Positions 45,257-55,429 of a DNA stretch of 64,000 nt are shown here, piece by piece. The notes under the pieces were generated by a model, which saw nothing but the letters and a program-made list of their open reading frames with translations, did no database searches and had not been told where the DNA came from. The position numbers and the translations under genes are program-made. Each line of letters opens with the position of its first letter. Position 1 is the stretch's first letter. The DNA comes from Pseudomonas sp. 5P_3.1_Bac2 (GTDB lineage Bacteria > Pseudomonadota > Gammaproteobacteria > Pseudomonadales > Pseudomonadaceae). The DNA lies in NCBI RefSeq assembly GCF_025465995.1, contig NZ_JANLNY010000004.1:1-64000 (forward strand), in the 5' to 3' direction.

Positions 45257-45521
45257 AGTGAGCAGGTCCAGCGCACAGGGGCGAAAAGGGCACAATCTTT
45301 GGCTGGCGCATGCTACGCCGCCAGCATAGGGCTGTATAGCCCGTACTGCGGGCATTGGCTGGGACTTTCTAGAGCCCCAGTGGTTCCTTTTTAGCAGGCT
45401 TTAAGCACTTGTGTTGAGCCTCTGCGGTTGCACCGTGGCGCCGAGCCGGTGATTGGCACTTGGGCCGCTGCGCCAGCCTACCTATAATGCGCGCCCTTAG
45501 CAGGGTGGACGAGGATGCAAA

Positions 45522-46352
45522 ATGCCTGTGGATGAACAGCGTTTCGGCGGTATTGCCCGCTTATACGGCCAATTAGGGGCGCAGCGCCTGGCTGACGCCC
45601 ATGTCGCCGTGGTGGGGATCGGCGGCGTCGGCTCGTGGGCCGCAGAAGCGTTGGCGCGCTCCGGGGTGGGCGAGATCTCGCTGTTTGACTTGGATGATGT
45701 GTGCATCAGCAACAGCAATCGGCAGCTGCACGCTTTGGCGGACACGGTTGGCCAGCCCAAGGTTGAAGTCATGGCTGCGCGCATTCGGGCGATCAACCCG
45801 GCCTGCGTGGTGCACGCGGTGGCGGACTTCGTCACCCGTGAGACCATGGCCGAGTACATCACCCCGCAGCTCGACGGAGTGATCGATTGCATCGACAGCG
45901 TCAACGCCAAGGCGGCGCTGATCTCCTGGTGCAAACGGCGAAAAATCCAGGTGGTGACTACAGGCGGCGCCGGCGGGCAGATTGATCCGACCCAGGTGCA
46001 GGTGGCGGATCTCAACAAGACCTGGAACGACCCCCTGGCGTCCAAGGTCCGTTCGACCCTGCGCCGTGATTACGGCTTCTCACGCACCCCGGGGCGTAAC
46101 TACAGCGTGCCCTGCGTGTTTTCCAGCGAGCAGCTGCGTTACCCCAAACCCGATGGCACGGTGTGTCAGTACAAGGCTTTTGTTGGCGAAGGGACCAGGC
46201 TGGACTGCGCCGGCGGCTTTGGTGCGGTGATGATGGTCACCGCCACCTTCGGCATGGTCGCTGCCGCGCGCCTGGTGGATAAGCTGGTAGAGGGCACGCG
46301 GCGTCCGGCTGAGCGGCAAGCCAAAGCGGCTCAGGTCAAGCCACAGGACTAA
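45522..46352 (+). CDS. tcdA: tRNA threonylcarbamoyladenosine dehydratase
   Basis: The 276-residue E1-like ThiF-fold protein has nucleotide-binding VVGIGGVGSWAAEALARSG, the DLDDVCISNSNRQ adenylate site and the family's TTGGAGGQIDPTQ and RTPGRNYSVPC. TcdA (CsdL) uses ATP to cyclise t6A37 to ct6A in tRNAs that read ANN codons. It acts with the CsdA-CsdE sulfur-transfer pair, which lies convergent immediately downstream (three bases between stops). GAGGATGCAAA stands before the ATG. Confidence 0.95.
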   Translation: MPVDEQRFGGIARLYGQLGAQRLADAHVAVVGIGGVGSWAAEALARSGVGEISLFDLDDVCISNSNRQLHALADTVGQPKVEVMAARIRAINPACVVHAVADFVTRETMAEYITPQLDGVIDCIDSVNAKAALISWCKRRKIQVVTTGGAGGQIDPTQVQVADLNKTWNDPLASKVRSTLRRDYGFSRTPGRNYSVPCVFSSEQLRYPKPDGTVCQYKAFVGEGTRLDCAGGFGAVMMVTATFGMVAAARLVDKLVEGTRRPAERQAKAAQVKPQD

Positions 46353-46355
46353 GCG

Positions 46356-46766
46356 CTAGGGTTGCTGAAGCAGCTCTTGTACCCGCAACAGCACGGCATT
46401 CAGGCCGTTACTGCGCGATGGCGATAACTGGCGGCCTAGGCCCAGATCGGTAAACCACTGGGTTAGGTCGACGGCGGCAATCTGCGCAGCGCTTAACTCC
46501 TCGATCCGCGCCAACAGCAGCGCCAAGAGGCCGCGCAGCAAGCGTGCCTCGCTGTCGGCGCGCAACTGCCAGCCCTGTTCGCTGCGTTCGGCGAGCAGCC
46601 ACACCGCGCTGGCGCAGCCGTGCACTGGGTGGCTGGCAGCGCGTTCGCTGTCAGTGAACGGCGTCAAGCGCTCGCCCCACTGCATCAGCAGGCGCGCGCG
46701 CTGCTCCCATGAGGCGGGTTGGCTAAAGGCTTGCAGGGCTTGCTGGGCGCTGGCGGGCAGGCTCAT
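46356..46766 (-). CDS. csdE: SufE/CsdE-family sulfur acceptor protein
   Basis: The 136-residue protein has the acceptor Cys in HPVHGCASAVWLL (about residues 47-59) and the C-terminal LGRQLSPSRSNGLNAVL, both diagnostic of SufE/CsdE. It receives persulfide from the cysteine desulfurase encoded just upstream, whose stop overlaps its start by four bases. With tcdA it completes the csd locus. Confidence 0.94.
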   Translation of the reverse strand: MSLPASAQQALQAFSQPASWEQRARLLMQWGERLTPFTDSERAASHPVHGCASAVWLLAERSEQGWQLRADSEARLLRGLLALLLARIEELSAAQIAAVDLTQWFTDLGLGRQLSPSRSNGLNAVLLRVQELLQQP

Positions 46767-47968
46767 CGCAACAGCTCCAGGGCTTGATCGAGGGCATTGA
46801 AGAAGTTCTGCAGATCGTTGCCGTCGTTATACAAGCCGAGGGAGACGCGCAGCGCGCCGGATAGACCCAGCTGCTGAAACAGCGGCATGGCGCAGTGCTG
46901 TCCGGCGCGCACGGCGATGCCTTGTTCGCTGAGCAGTTGTGCCAAGTCGGCATGGTGCACGCCAGCCACACTAAAACTGACTAAGGCTACTTCGGGCTCA
47001 CCTAACACCTGTACGCCAGCACGCTGTTTAAGCCCAGTGAGTAACTGGCGGTGCAGAGCGGCCTCATGTTGGCTGACGGCTGGGCCATCGAGGCTGGCCA
47101 GATAAGTCAGGCTTGCGCCCAGAGCGATCACCGCGCCGATGGCCGGGGTGCCGGCCTCAAAACCCAGTGGCGCCGGACGAAAGCTGGCACTGTGATAGTC
47201 GCACTGCTGCAGCATCTCGCCGCCGAATTGCCAGTGCGCAAGTTTGTTTAACGCCTCCGGGCGGCCATAAAGAATGCCGACGCCATCGGGACCATAGAGT
47301 TTGTGGCTGGAGCACAGGTAAAAGTCGCAGCCCAGTGCAGCCAAATCATGGCGGCCATGCACCACACCTTGGGCGCCGTCGACCACGGTGATGGCGCCTT
47401 GGGCTTGGGCCATGGACAGCAACTGCGCAAGTGGCTGCCAGGCGCCGAGCACATTGGACAGCTGGGTGACGGCCAGCAGGCGCGTGCGCGGGCCGATCAG
47501 CTGCGCCGCTTGGGCTAAGTCCACGGTGCCGGCTGGCGTCAGCGGCAACACCACCAGCTTGAGTTGCTGGCGCAGTGCCAATTGTTGCCAGGGCAGCAGA
47601 TTGGCGTGGTGCTCGGCGGCGCTGATGACGAGCTCATCGCCGGGCTTGAAGTGCTGTTGCAGGCCGTAAGCCAGCAGGTTAAAGGCCTCGGTGGCGCTGC
47701 GGGTAAAGATAATCTGCGCGGCGCTGGCAGCGTTAAACCACTGCGCGAGTTGCTCACGGGTGGCCTCAAACGCGCGGGTTGCCTGCTCGCCCGGCAGGTG
47801 CTGGGCTCGGTGCACATTGGCCGCGCCGTTGGCGTAGTAGTGCAGCAGGCAGTCGAGCATGGCCTGGGGCTTTTGCGCGGTGGCGGCGTTGTCCAGGTAG
47901 GTCTGGCCACTGGCGCTAAAGGCTGCAAGGGCAGGGAAGTCAGCACGCCAAGGTGAGGGTAGGGACAT
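46763..47968 (-). CDS. csdA: Cysteine desulfurase CsdA
   Basis: The 401-residue PLP enzyme of the class V aminotransferase fold has the N-terminal substrate region DNAATAQKP, the cofactor-binding SAAEHHANLLPW, the Schiff-base Lys in SSHKLYGPDGVGILYG, and the catalytic Cys in RAGQHCAMPLF. It removes sulfur from cysteine and passes it as persulfide to CsdE. The start MSLPSPWRADFP is chosen because it matches the family N-terminus; ATG 47983 and GTG 47992 in frame are alternatives. Confidence 0.93.
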   Translation of the reverse strand: MSLPSPWRADFPALAAFSASGQTYLDNAATAQKPQAMLDCLLHYYANGAANVHRAQHLPGEQATRAFEATREQLAQWFNAASAAQIIFTRSATEAFNLLAYGLQQHFKPGDELVISAAEHHANLLPWQQLALRQQLKLVVLPLTPAGTVDLAQAAQLIGPRTRLLAVTQLSNVLGAWQPLAQLLSMAQAQGAITVVDGAQGVVHGRHDLAALGCDFYLCSSHKLYGPDGVGILYGRPEALNKLAHWQFGGEMLQQCDYHSASFRPAPLGFEAGTPAIGAVIALGASLTYLASLDGPAVSQHEAALHRQLLTGLKQRAGVQVLGEPEVALVSFSVAGVHHADLAQLLSEQGIAVRAGQHCAMPLFQQLGLSGALRVSLGLYNDGNDLQNFFNALDQALELLR

Positions 47969-48047
47969 TGCGGATTCCAGCATCTGGCTCACTGAATAAG
48001 GGCGCGTGAGCGAGATAAAAACGTATGGCTCAAGGCCGGTGAAGCCA

Positions 48048-48074
48048 GTGAAGCCCTAGCGCCTAGGGCTTCAC
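48048..48074 (-). terminator. 12-bp perfect hairpin after dapD
   Basis: GTGAAGCCCTAG / CTAGGGCTTCAC with a three-base loop lies 21 bases beyond the dapD stop. It has no strong U-tract, so it may be a terminator or an mRNA-end stabiliser. Confidence 0.6.
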
Positions 48075-48095
48075 CATGAGCATCTACAGGGGCAC

Positions 48096-49130
48096 TTAGT
48101 TGTGCGCGTGCAGGGCTTCGTTCAGCTCAATGGCCGACTTGTGGGATTTGCATTCCACGGCGCCGGTCTGCGAGTTACGGCGGAACAGCAGGTCGGTCTG
48201 GCCAGCCAGTTCGCGGGCTTTAACGGTTTTCACCAGTTGGTTGTCGGCATCCAGCAGCGCCACTTTGGTCCCTGCTGTGATGTACAGGCCAGCTTCCACC
48301 GTATTGCGGTCGCCCAGTGGGATGCCGATACCAGCGTTGGCGCCGATCAGGCAGCCTTCACCCACGGAGATGATGATGTTGCCGCCACCGGACAGGGTGC
48401 CCATGGTCGAGCAACCGCCGCCCAGGTCCGAACCCTTACCGACGAGGACGCCCGCCGACACGCGGCCTTCGATCATGCCTGGGCCTTCGGTGCCGCCGTT
48501 GAAGTTGATAAAGCCTTCGTGCATCACGGTGGTGCCTTCACCGACGTAAGCACCCAGGCGCACGCGGGCGCTGTCGGCGATACGCACGCCTGCCGGCACT
48601 ACGTAGTCGGTCATTTTCGGGAACTTGTCGACCGAGAACACTTCCAGCAGGTCGCCTTTGAGGCGCGCTTCCAGTTGCCGCTCAGCCAGTTCGGCCAGGT
48701 CGACGGCGCCGTGGCTGGTCCAGGCGACGTTGGGCAGCAGCGGGAAAATGCCGGTCAGGTTCAGGCCGTGGGGCTTAACCAAACGATGCGACAGCAGGTG
48801 CAGCTTGAGGTACGCCTCTGGAGTACTGGTCAGGGCGCTGTCTTCAGCGAGGAAGGTGGCGACCAACGGCTTTTGGCTTTCCGCCAGACGGGTCAGCAAG
48901 GCGGACTGGCCAGCGTCGATGCTCTTCAGTGCTTCGGCCAGTTCGGCTGCTTGGTTGTTGCTCAGGCTGATGGCCTGGTTGCCACCGGTATAACCCAGCA
49001 GTTGCGCGGCGGCAGTGGCCAGCTCAGTGCTTGGTTTGAGCAGCGGCTGGGCGTAGAAAACTTCCAACCAGTTGCTTTGACGATTCTGGGTACCGACACC
49101 AAAGGCCAGACTGAAGAGGGTAGTGCTCAT
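48096..49130 (-). CDS. dapD: Tetrahydrodipicolinate N-succinyltransferase
   Basis: The 344-residue protein is the long form of DapD found in Pseudomonas and actinobacteria. The C-terminal half is a left-handed beta-helix of hexapeptide repeats, visible in IADSARVRLGAYVGEGTTVMHEGFINFNGG, GRVSAGVLVGKGSDLGGG and IGANAGIGIPLGDRNTVEAGLYI. It transfers succinyl from succinyl-CoA to tetrahydrodipicolinate, the step before DapC. A YffB-like gene lies 39 bases upstream and may share its transcript. Confidence 0.96.
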   Translation of the reverse strand: MSTTLFSLAFGVGTQNRQSNWLEVFYAQPLLKPSTELATAAAQLLGYTGGNQAISLSNNQAAELAEALKSIDAGQSALLTRLAESQKPLVATFLAEDSALTSTPEAYLKLHLLSHRLVKPHGLNLTGIFPLLPNVAWTSHGAVDLAELAERQLEARLKGDLLEVFSVDKFPKMTDYVVPAGVRIADSARVRLGAYVGEGTTVMHEGFINFNGGTEGPGMIEGRVSAGVLVGKGSDLGGGCSTMGTLSGGGNIIISVGEGCLIGANAGIGIPLGDRNTVEAGLYITAGTKVALLDADNQLVKTVKARELAGQTDLLFRRNSQTGAVECKSHKSAIELNEALHAHN

Positions 49131-49169
49131 GGTAATTTCCTTAGCGCAAATTCTTGTTGGACAGGTGGC

Positions 49170-49517
49170 TTAAATCAATTCGCTGGCATAACGCTCAGGC
49201 TTGAACCCGACAAGGGTTTTACTGCCCAAAGCCAATACCGGACGCTTGATCATCGACGGTTGGGCCAGCATCAGGGCGATGGCTTTGCTTTGGTCGAGAT
49301 CGCTTTTCTGCACCTCGTCCAGCTTGCGAAAAGTTGTTCCGGCACGGTTCAGGATGGTTTCCCAACCATGTTCGGTGCACCACTTTTCCAGGTTTTCGCG
49401 GTCAATACCGCTGACTTTGTAATCGTGGAAGCTATAGCTCTTGCCGTGCTCGTCGAGCCAGGTGCGGGCTTTCTTCATGGTGTCGCAGGCTTTGATGCCG
49501 TAAAGAACGTAGCTCAT
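49170..49517 (-). CDS. ArsC/Spx-family reductase, YffB-like
   Basis: The 115-residue thioredoxin-fold protein has a single N-terminal Cys in GIKACDTMKKARTWLDEHG and the later motif SMIKRPVLALGSKTLVGFKPERY. The R-P-V/I-L motif is shared by ArsC, Spx and YffB. It probably reduces disulfides with glutathione; the arsenate reductase name would be misleading. Position upstream of dapD matches other Pseudomonas. Confidence 0.93.
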   Translation of the reverse strand: MSYVLYGIKACDTMKKARTWLDEHGKSYSFHDYKVSGIDRENLEKWCTEHGWETILNRAGTTFRKLDEVQKSDLDQSKAIALMLAQPSMIKRPVLALGSKTLVGFKPERYASELI

Positions 49518-49713
49518 GGTGCATCCGTGGTTGCCGCGCCCCAGTGCTAGGCGCTTATTCGTTAACTAATGGGATCGGGGATTATGCCATGTTGGCTCCC
49601 CAGCGTCTTAACTGCAGAGTAAATCGCCCATAGTTTGACGCCGCTAAGGCTTCAGAATTCGCCTTCTGAGGTCGCTGGCTCTAGACTGCGGGCTTCTGTT
49701 AAGAGGTCGTATT

Positions 49714-51357
49714 ATGCAATTGCTCTATACCATTCTGATCATGTTGGTAGTGGTCAGTGGTACCCGTATTACCGCTCAATTCATTCCTGTGCCACTGCCT
49801 CTGCTGCAAATTTTGATTGGTGCATTACTCGCAGTACCCGCCTTGGGTCTGCATGTGCGATTAGAACCTGAGTTGTTCCTGCTGCTGTTTATCCCGCCGT
49901 TGTTGTTCGTGGATGGTTGGCGCATGCCTAAGGGGCAATTCCGCGAGTTACGTACCCCCATTCTGTTATTGGCCTTCGCCTTGGTCTTCTTCACCATTCT
50001 GGGCGCCGGCTGTTTTATCCATTGGTTATTGCCCCAAGTGCCGCTGGCCGCCTGTTTCGCCCTCGCGGCGGTGCTGTCGCCGACTGACGCCGTGGCCGTG
50101 GCGGCGATCACCCATGGCCGCCTGCCCAGCACCTTAAGCAATATGCTCCAGGGCGAGGCGTTGATGAACGACGCCTCGGGTCTGGTGGCGTTTAAGTTCG
50201 CCGTGGCAGCGACTCTGACCGGGGTGTTCTCGCTCACCGACGCCAGCGTGCAGTTCGTCATCGTGGCGGCAGGCGGTGTGTTGGTTGGGATGGCCTTAAG
50301 CTATCTGTTCGGTCGCCTGCGCGCTTGGATGATCGCCCGTGGCTGGGAAGACCCGGCGCCGCACGTATTGATGTTGTTGCTGTTGCCCTTTGCCGCCTAT
50401 GTGGCAGCGGAGCATTTTGGCTTGTCAGGGATTCTCTCGGCGGTGGCGGCGGGCATGATGCAAAGCCGTCTCGACTTACTGCCGCGGCAAACCACCACGC
50501 GTTTGCTTAACCGCAGCGTGTGGATGCTGCTGGAGTTCACCTTTAACGGTTTGGTCTTCCTGCTGCTGGGCCTGCAACTGCCAGACATCCTCACCGATGC
50601 CCTGGCCATTCACCATGAAGATCCCTGGGTGTTCCTGCTCAAGGCTTGTGGCTGGGTGGTGGCGATCTACATCGTGCTGATGATCCTGCGCTTTATCTGG
50701 GTCTATGCCTATTGGCGCATGTCCGGTGCGTTTCGGCGCTGGCGCGGAGTGCCGACGCGCTTTGCGGGGCAGTCCCGTGGCGCCCTGAGCTTGGTCCTGA
50801 CCTTTGGTGGGGTGCGCGGCGCCGTGACGCTGGCCGGTGTGATGTCGCTGCCATTGCTGCTGAATAACGGCGCTAACTTCCCTGAGCGGCCGCTGCTGAT
50901 TCTGATCGCCGCCGGGGTGATTCTGCTGTCGCTGCTGGTGGCCAGTATCGCCTTGCCGCGCATCCTGCCCTACGTGCCGCAGGACAACCTCGGGCTGCGC
51001 GAGAAGCAATTCAATCTGCACCGCGCGCACCTGTTGGAGGCGGCCATTCGCGCTCTGGAAGAAGTCGATGAGCACGGCAGTGACGCCGACGCAGCGGTGG
51101 CTTCGGTCAATGTCAAAGCCAAGCTGATGGCCGAGTACAACGAGTTACTGGAGCGTACTCAGCAGAACGCCAAGCGCGAACGCGAACACACCGGTGAAGA
51201 GGCCGAAGGAGTGGAATATCGCTTGCGTCTCTTGGGCTTGCGCACTCAGCGCGCCGAGCTGTATCGGCTGCGTAAGGAGCATCAGCTCGATGACGACGTG
51301 CTGATAGAAATCCTGCGCGATTTGGATATTGCCGAAGCGCGTTTGCAGAAGCACTAA
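49714..51357 (+). CDS. Na+/H+ antiporter, CPA1 family
   Basis: The 547-residue protein has about 12 transmembrane helices over residues 1-420 and a soluble, charged C-terminal tail (about 425-547). The ion-site motif is ALAAVLSPTDAVAVAAI followed by EALMNDASGLVAFKF, the classic CPA1 (NhaP/YjcE) pattern with the conserved Asp pair. It exchanges Na+ (or K+) for protons across the inner membrane. AGAGG lies before the ATG. A GNRA-like-loop terminator follows. Confidence 0.95.
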   Translation: MQLLYTILIMLVVVSGTRITAQFIPVPLPLLQILIGALLAVPALGLHVRLEPELFLLLFIPPLLFVDGWRMPKGQFRELRTPILLLAFALVFFTILGAGCFIHWLLPQVPLAACFALAAVLSPTDAVAVAAITHGRLPSTLSNMLQGEALMNDASGLVAFKFAVAATLTGVFSLTDASVQFVIVAAGGVLVGMALSYLFGRLRAWMIARGWEDPAPHVLMLLLLPFAAYVAAEHFGLSGILSAVAAGMMQSRLDLLPRQTTTRLLNRSVWMLLEFTFNGLVFLLLGLQLPDILTDALAIHHEDPWVFLLKACGWVVAIYIVLMILRFIWVYAYWRMSGAFRRWRGVPTRFAGQSRGALSLVLTFGGVRGAVTLAGVMSLPLLLNNGANFPERPLLILIAAGVILLSLLVASIALPRILPYVPQDNLGLREKQFNLHRAHLLEAAIRALEEVDEHGSDADAAVASVNVKAKLMAEYNELLERTQQNAKREREHTGEEAEGVEYRLRLLGLRTQRAELYRLRKEHQLDDDVLIEILRDLDIAEARLQKH

Positions 51358-51364
51358 AACTGCA

Positions 51365-51391
51365 GGCGCTGGGGCAACCCAGCGCCTTCTT
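51365..51391 (+). terminator. Rho-independent terminator after the antiporter
   Basis: A 9-bp stem GGCGCTGGG / CCCAGCGCC with a GCAA loop is followed by TTCTTC. It lies between the convergent antiporter and dapC genes. Confidence 0.82.
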
Positions 51392-51394
51392 CAG

Positions 51395-52603
51395 TTATGC
51401 GCGGCGGATAAACGCGGCGATGCGCTCGGCCGCCTCGACGCATTCCGCCAGCGGCGCAACCAGCGCCATACGCACGCGCCCTGCGCCAGGGTTGCTGCCA
51501 TTTACCTCACGCGAAAGATAGGAACCCGGCACTACCGTGACGTGCTCTTGGGCAAACAGCTCGCGGGTAAAGGTTTGATCATCGCCTGGGGTTTTCGCCC
51601 ACAGGTAAAAGCCGCCATCGGGGCGTTGCACGTCCATCACCGGCTGCAGAATGGCCAGCACGGCATCGAACTTGGCGCGGTACAGATCACGGTTGGCCTT
51701 AACGTGGGCTTCGTCCTGCCACGCGGCAATGCTAGCCAGCTGGGTTTGTACCGGCATGGCGCAGCCGTGGTAGGTGCGATAGAGCAGGAAGGCCTGAATG
51801 ATCTGCGCATCGCCGGCAACAAAGCCTGAACGCAGGCCCGGCAGGTTGGAGCGCTTGGACAGGCTGTGGAACACCACGCAACGTTTGAAATCGCTACGGC
51901 CCAGCGCCGCACAGGCGCTGAGCAGGCCCACCGGTGGCTGCGCTTCATCAAAATACAGCTCGCTGTAGCACTCATCGGCGGCAATGACGAAGTCGAACTT
52001 GTCGGCCAATGCGATCAGCTTCTGCAGGGTGTGCAGCGGGATCAGTGCGCCAGTGGGGTTGCCCGGCGAGCAGAGGAAGAGAATCTGGCAGCGCTGCCAG
52101 ACGTCATCGCTGACCGCGTCAAAATCGGGGTTAAAGCCGTTATCTTCCAGGCAGGGCAGGTAGTGTGGTTCGGCCCCGGCCAGCAGCGCCGCGCCTTCGT
52201 AGATTTGGTAGAAGGGGTTAGGGCTGATGACCAGGCCCGCTGCCGCGCCTGGCGCACTGCGCTTGACCACGGTTTGGGTAAAGGCAAACAGCGCCTCGCG
52301 GGTGCCATTGACCGGCAGGATATGCCGCGCCGGGTCAATGCTGCCGGCGTTCAGGCCAAAGCGCTGCTCGGCCCAGCTGGCCATGGTCTCGCGCAGCGCC
52401 GGGATGCCGAGGGTGGTCGGGTACACCGACAGCTGGCTTAAATTGTCGCTCAGGGCCTGGGCGACAAAGGCGGGCGCCGGGTGCTTAGGTTCACCGATGG
52501 ACAGGGCAATGGCGCGCTTGTCGGCGGGCACGTTGACGCCGCTGAGTAGGGCGCGGAGTTTCTCGAAGGGGTAGGGCTGCAGCTGGTTTAACGCGTCGTT
52601 CAT
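51395..52603 (-). CDS. dapC: Succinyldiaminopimelate transaminase
   Basis: The 402-residue class I/II aminotransferase starts at ATG 52603, chosen because AGGAA is six bases upstream. Motifs include the substrate-binding PKHPAP region, the PLP-contact region LCSPGNPTGALIP, and the Schiff-base Lys in SLSKRSNLPGLRSGF. The N-terminus MNDALNQLQPYPFEKLRALL is typical of DapC. It converts N-succinyl-2-amino-6-ketopimelate to succinyl-DAP. It lies just downstream of glnD on the same strand (64 bases). Confidence 0.96.
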   Translation of the reverse strand: MNDALNQLQPYPFEKLRALLSGVNVPADKRAIALSIGEPKHPAPAFVAQALSDNLSQLSVYPTTLGIPALRETMASWAEQRFGLNAGSIDPARHILPVNGTREALFAFTQTVVKRSAPGAAAGLVISPNPFYQIYEGAALLAGAEPHYLPCLEDNGFNPDFDAVSDDVWQRCQILFLCSPGNPTGALIPLHTLQKLIALADKFDFVIAADECYSELYFDEAQPPVGLLSACAALGRSDFKRCVVFHSLSKRSNLPGLRSGFVAGDAQIIQAFLLYRTYHGCAMPVQTQLASIAAWQDEAHVKANRDLYRAKFDAVLAILQPVMDVQRPDGGFYLWAKTPGDDQTFTRELFAQEHVTVVPGSYLSREVNGSNPGAGRVRMALVAPLAECVEAAERIAAFIRRA

Positions 52604-52667
52604 CGGTATTTCCTGGGTTCTGCTGGCGCCCGTCCAGACGAAGGGCGGCGCGCAGGCTAAGGCAGGG

Positions 52668-55370
52668 TTAAATGCTGATCTGGCTGGGTTGCTGCTCGAG
52701 TACATGGCTATCGGACAGCTGCTGCACCACGGTCTCTTGCAGGCGCGCGCACAGCTCGGGGTCGGACAGCGGCTGGTTGTGCGCGTCGGTGATAAAGAAC
52801 ACGTCTTCTACGCGCTCGCCCAGGGTGGCGATCTTGGCGTTCTGCAGCGACAGGTCGAAGTCGAGGAAGATCCGCCCGATGCGGGCCAGCAGGCCGGGGC
52901 GATCCGGGGCGGTCACCTCCAGAATGGTCACCGGACGTTGGGCGTCGTTGTGGATGGTCACCTGCGGGGCAAAGGCGAAGTGCTTGAGCTGGCGCGGCAC
53001 CCGGCGCTGGATGATGCTGGGGTATTCGTCGGGGTTCTTCAGGGCGTCGATCAGGCCTTGGCGGATCATCTCGATGCGCGCCTGGTTATCGCCAATCGAG
53101 CCGCCGGCCGCGTCGAGCACAATATAAGTGTCGAGGGTGAACTGGCTGGTCGAGGTGAGAATGCGCGCGTCGTGAATGTTCAGATTGAGCTGAGCCATGG
53201 CCGCTACGGTCACCGCGAAGAAATCATGCTGGTCCTGGGCGTAAATAAAGATCTGGGTGCCGCCCTCGAACTCGCGCTGCGTCGTTTCTTTGATCAACAC
53301 CAGCGGATCGCTGTTATCGCCATGTTGCAGGATCGCTTCGGTGTGCCAGGCCACGTCGGCGGCGGTATGGCGCAGGAAGTAGTCATCCCCCAATTGCGAC
53401 CACAGCTGTTCGGCGTCGTCGCTGTCGGTACCATCGCGCACCAGAATGTCGATGGCGGCGTTTTGCGTCAGGCGGATTTGCTCCTCACGGTCCAGCGGAT
53501 TTTCCAGGCCGCGGCGCAGGGCGCGCTTGGTTTCGGTGTAGAGCTGACGCAGCAAGCTGGCGCGCCAGGAGTTCCACAGGCTGGGGTTGGTGGCGTTGAT
53601 GTCGGCCACGGTCAGCACATAGAGGTAATCGAGGCGGGTTTGATCGCCGACCAGGCGGGCAAAGTCGAAAATCACCTGCGGGTCGGAGATGTCCTTGCGC
53701 TGGGCGGTGGTGGACATGTCCAGGTGATGCTTGACCAGCCACACGATCAGTCGTGAGTCCCACAGCGGTAACTGATGGCGCACACAGAAAGCCTCGGCGT
53801 CCACCGCACCAATCTCGGAGTGATCACCGCCACGGCCCTTGCCGATGTCGTGATAGAGGCCGGCGAGGTAGATCAGCTCAGGCTTGGGCAGTTTGTCGAT
53901 GAGCTTGCTGGCCAGGGGGAATTTCTCCGCCAGCTCTGGCCATTTGAATTTGCGCAGGTACTTGATCAGGTTGAGGGTGTGGGCATCGACCGTATAGATG
54001 TGGAACAGGTCGTGCTGCATCTGCCCCACGATATGGCCGAACTCCGGCAGATACAGGCCCAACAGGCCATAGCGGTTCATTCGGCGCAGGTTGCGATGAA
54101 TGCCGGTGGGGCTTTTGAACAGTTCGATAAACAGGCTGGTGTTGCGGATGTCGCTGCGAAACTCATCGTTGATCAGTTGGCGGTGGTCGCGCAGCAGGCG
54201 GATGGTATCGGCACTAACGCCTTTAATCTGCGGGTTCTGGGCCAGCAGGACGAAGATTTCCAGCAGGGCAAACGGCGTGCGTTTGAACACATTGGGGTGG
54301 CTGGCTTCGATGTAGTCGTCGCGCACCTGAAAGCGGCTGTTGAGGGCTTCGGCCGGGCCGTTGGCACCAGCACGCAGGATCTCTTCCTCAAAGTGCTGAA
54401 TGACCAGCTCGCTGAGCTCGGCAATGGCCATCACCACGCGGTAGTACTTCTGCATAAAGCGTTCGATATTGCGCTTGCTGTCGTCGCCAGTAAAACCCAG
54501 CAGCTCGGCGACCCGGCTCTGGTGGTCGAACAGCAGGCGGTCTTCGGCGCGCCCGGCGAGCATGTGCAGGGCATAGCGCACCTTCCACAGAAATTCCTGG
54601 CTGGCGGACAGCAGGTTGTATTCGCTTTCCAGCAAAAAGCCTTGGCCGACCATCGCGTGCAGGTTGAGCGTGGCGAAGTGACGGCGAGCCACCCAGAGGA
54701 TGGTCTGAATATCGCGCAGGCCGCCCGGCGAGCCCTTTACGTTAGGCTCCAGGTTGTATTCGGTGTCGTTGTATTTGCGATGGCGGGCGCGCTGCTCTTC
54801 TCGCTTAGCGAGAAAGAACTCTTTGCTCGGCCACATCACCTGATTGCTGGTGACCTCCTGCATGCGCTGACGCAGGCGCTCAGGGCCGGCCAGGGTGCGG
54901 CTTTCCATCAGGTTGGTGACGACGGTCAGGTCGGCGCGGGCCTCTTCGGCGCACTCGTCCACCGAGCGCACGCTCTGGCCGACCTCCAGGCCGATGTCCC
55001 AGAGCAGGGTGAGGAACTGCTCGATGGGCTCGCGGAAGGTTTCATGGTCGGCGCTGTCGAGCAGAATCAGCAGGTCGATATCCGAGAACGGATGCAGCTC
55101 ACCGCGCCCGTAGCCACCGACGGCCAGCAGGGCGATGTCGGCGTCTTCACTCCAGTTCAGGCGCACCCAGGCCGCGCGCAGGATTTGATCAACGAACCAG
55201 GCGCGATCCTCAACCAGGCGGCGAATTTCCCGGCCATCTTTAAACCGTTGGTCAAGTACCGAGCTGGCCTGACGAATGGCTTTTTTGAAGGCCGCGATAG
55301 GGCTGGCCTTAAGCGCCAGTTCCGCCTGGAACTGGCCGCGGTCGAACAGTTCGGGATCTACCTGAGGCAT
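52668..55370 (-). CDS. glnD: Bifunctional uridylyltransferase/uridylyl-removing enzyme
   Basis: The 900-residue protein has the four-domain GlnD layout: nucleotidyltransferase ([17 protein letters not shown], Asp97/Asp99), a GlnE-like helical domain, an HD domain (H507-D508 in [15 protein letters not shown]) and two C-terminal ACT domains (the last starting [20 protein letters not shown]). It uridylylates or deuridylylates PII according to glutamine level. AAGGAAGG stands before the ATG. It is downstream of map and upstream of dapC, in the usual Pseudomonas order. Confidence 0.97.
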   Translation of the reverse strand: MPQVDPELFDRGQFQAELALKASPIAAFKKAIRQASSVLDQRFKDGREIRRLVEDRAWFVDQILRAAWVRLNWSEDADIALLAVGGYGRGELHPFSDIDLLILLDSADHETFREPIEQFLTLLWDIGLEVGQSVRSVDECAEEARADLTVVTNLMESRTLAGPERLRQRMQEVTSNQVMWPSKEFFLAKREEQRARHRKYNDTEYNLEPNVKGSPGGLRDIQTILWVARRHFATLNLHAMVGQGFLLESEYNLLSASQEFLWKVRYALHMLAGRAEDRLLFDHQSRVAELLGFTGDDSKRNIERFMQKYYRVVMAIAELSELVIQHFEEEILRAGANGPAEALNSRFQVRDDYIEASHPNVFKRTPFALLEIFVLLAQNPQIKGVSADTIRLLRDHRQLINDEFRSDIRNTSLFIELFKSPTGIHRNLRRMNRYGLLGLYLPEFGHIVGQMQHDLFHIYTVDAHTLNLIKYLRKFKWPELAEKFPLASKLIDKLPKPELIYLAGLYHDIGKGRGGDHSEIGAVDAEAFCVRHQLPLWDSRLIVWLVKHHLDMSTTAQRKDISDPQVIFDFARLVGDQTRLDYLYVLTVADINATNPSLWNSWRASLLRQLYTETKRALRRGLENPLDREEQIRLTQNAAIDILVRDGTDSDDAEQLWSQLGDDYFLRHTAADVAWHTEAILQHGDNSDPLVLIKETTQREFEGGTQIFIYAQDQHDFFAVTVAAMAQLNLNIHDARILTSTSQFTLDTYIVLDAAGGSIGDNQARIEMIRQGLIDALKNPDEYPSIIQRRVPRQLKHFAFAPQVTIHNDAQRPVTILEVTAPDRPGLLARIGRIFLDFDLSLQNAKIATLGERVEDVFFITDAHNQPLSDPELCARLQETVVQQLSDSHVLEQQPSQISI

Positions 55371-55429
55371 GCAGCCTTCCTTATCGTTATTCAGGGTACT
55401 CGCGGCTGGTTCTGGCGGTGCGGGCTGAC

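Noticed and set aside
42695..45394. Long open frame of 899 codons on the plus strand opposite the ndvB-like gene.
   Set aside because: It mirrors a clear membrane glycosyltransferase on the other strand, has His/Gln/Arg-rich composition and no domain pattern. It is a GC-bias shadow.
48102..49550. Open frame of 482 codons opposite dapD and the YffB-like gene.
   Set aside because: It spans two real genes on the other strand and has no recognisable motif.
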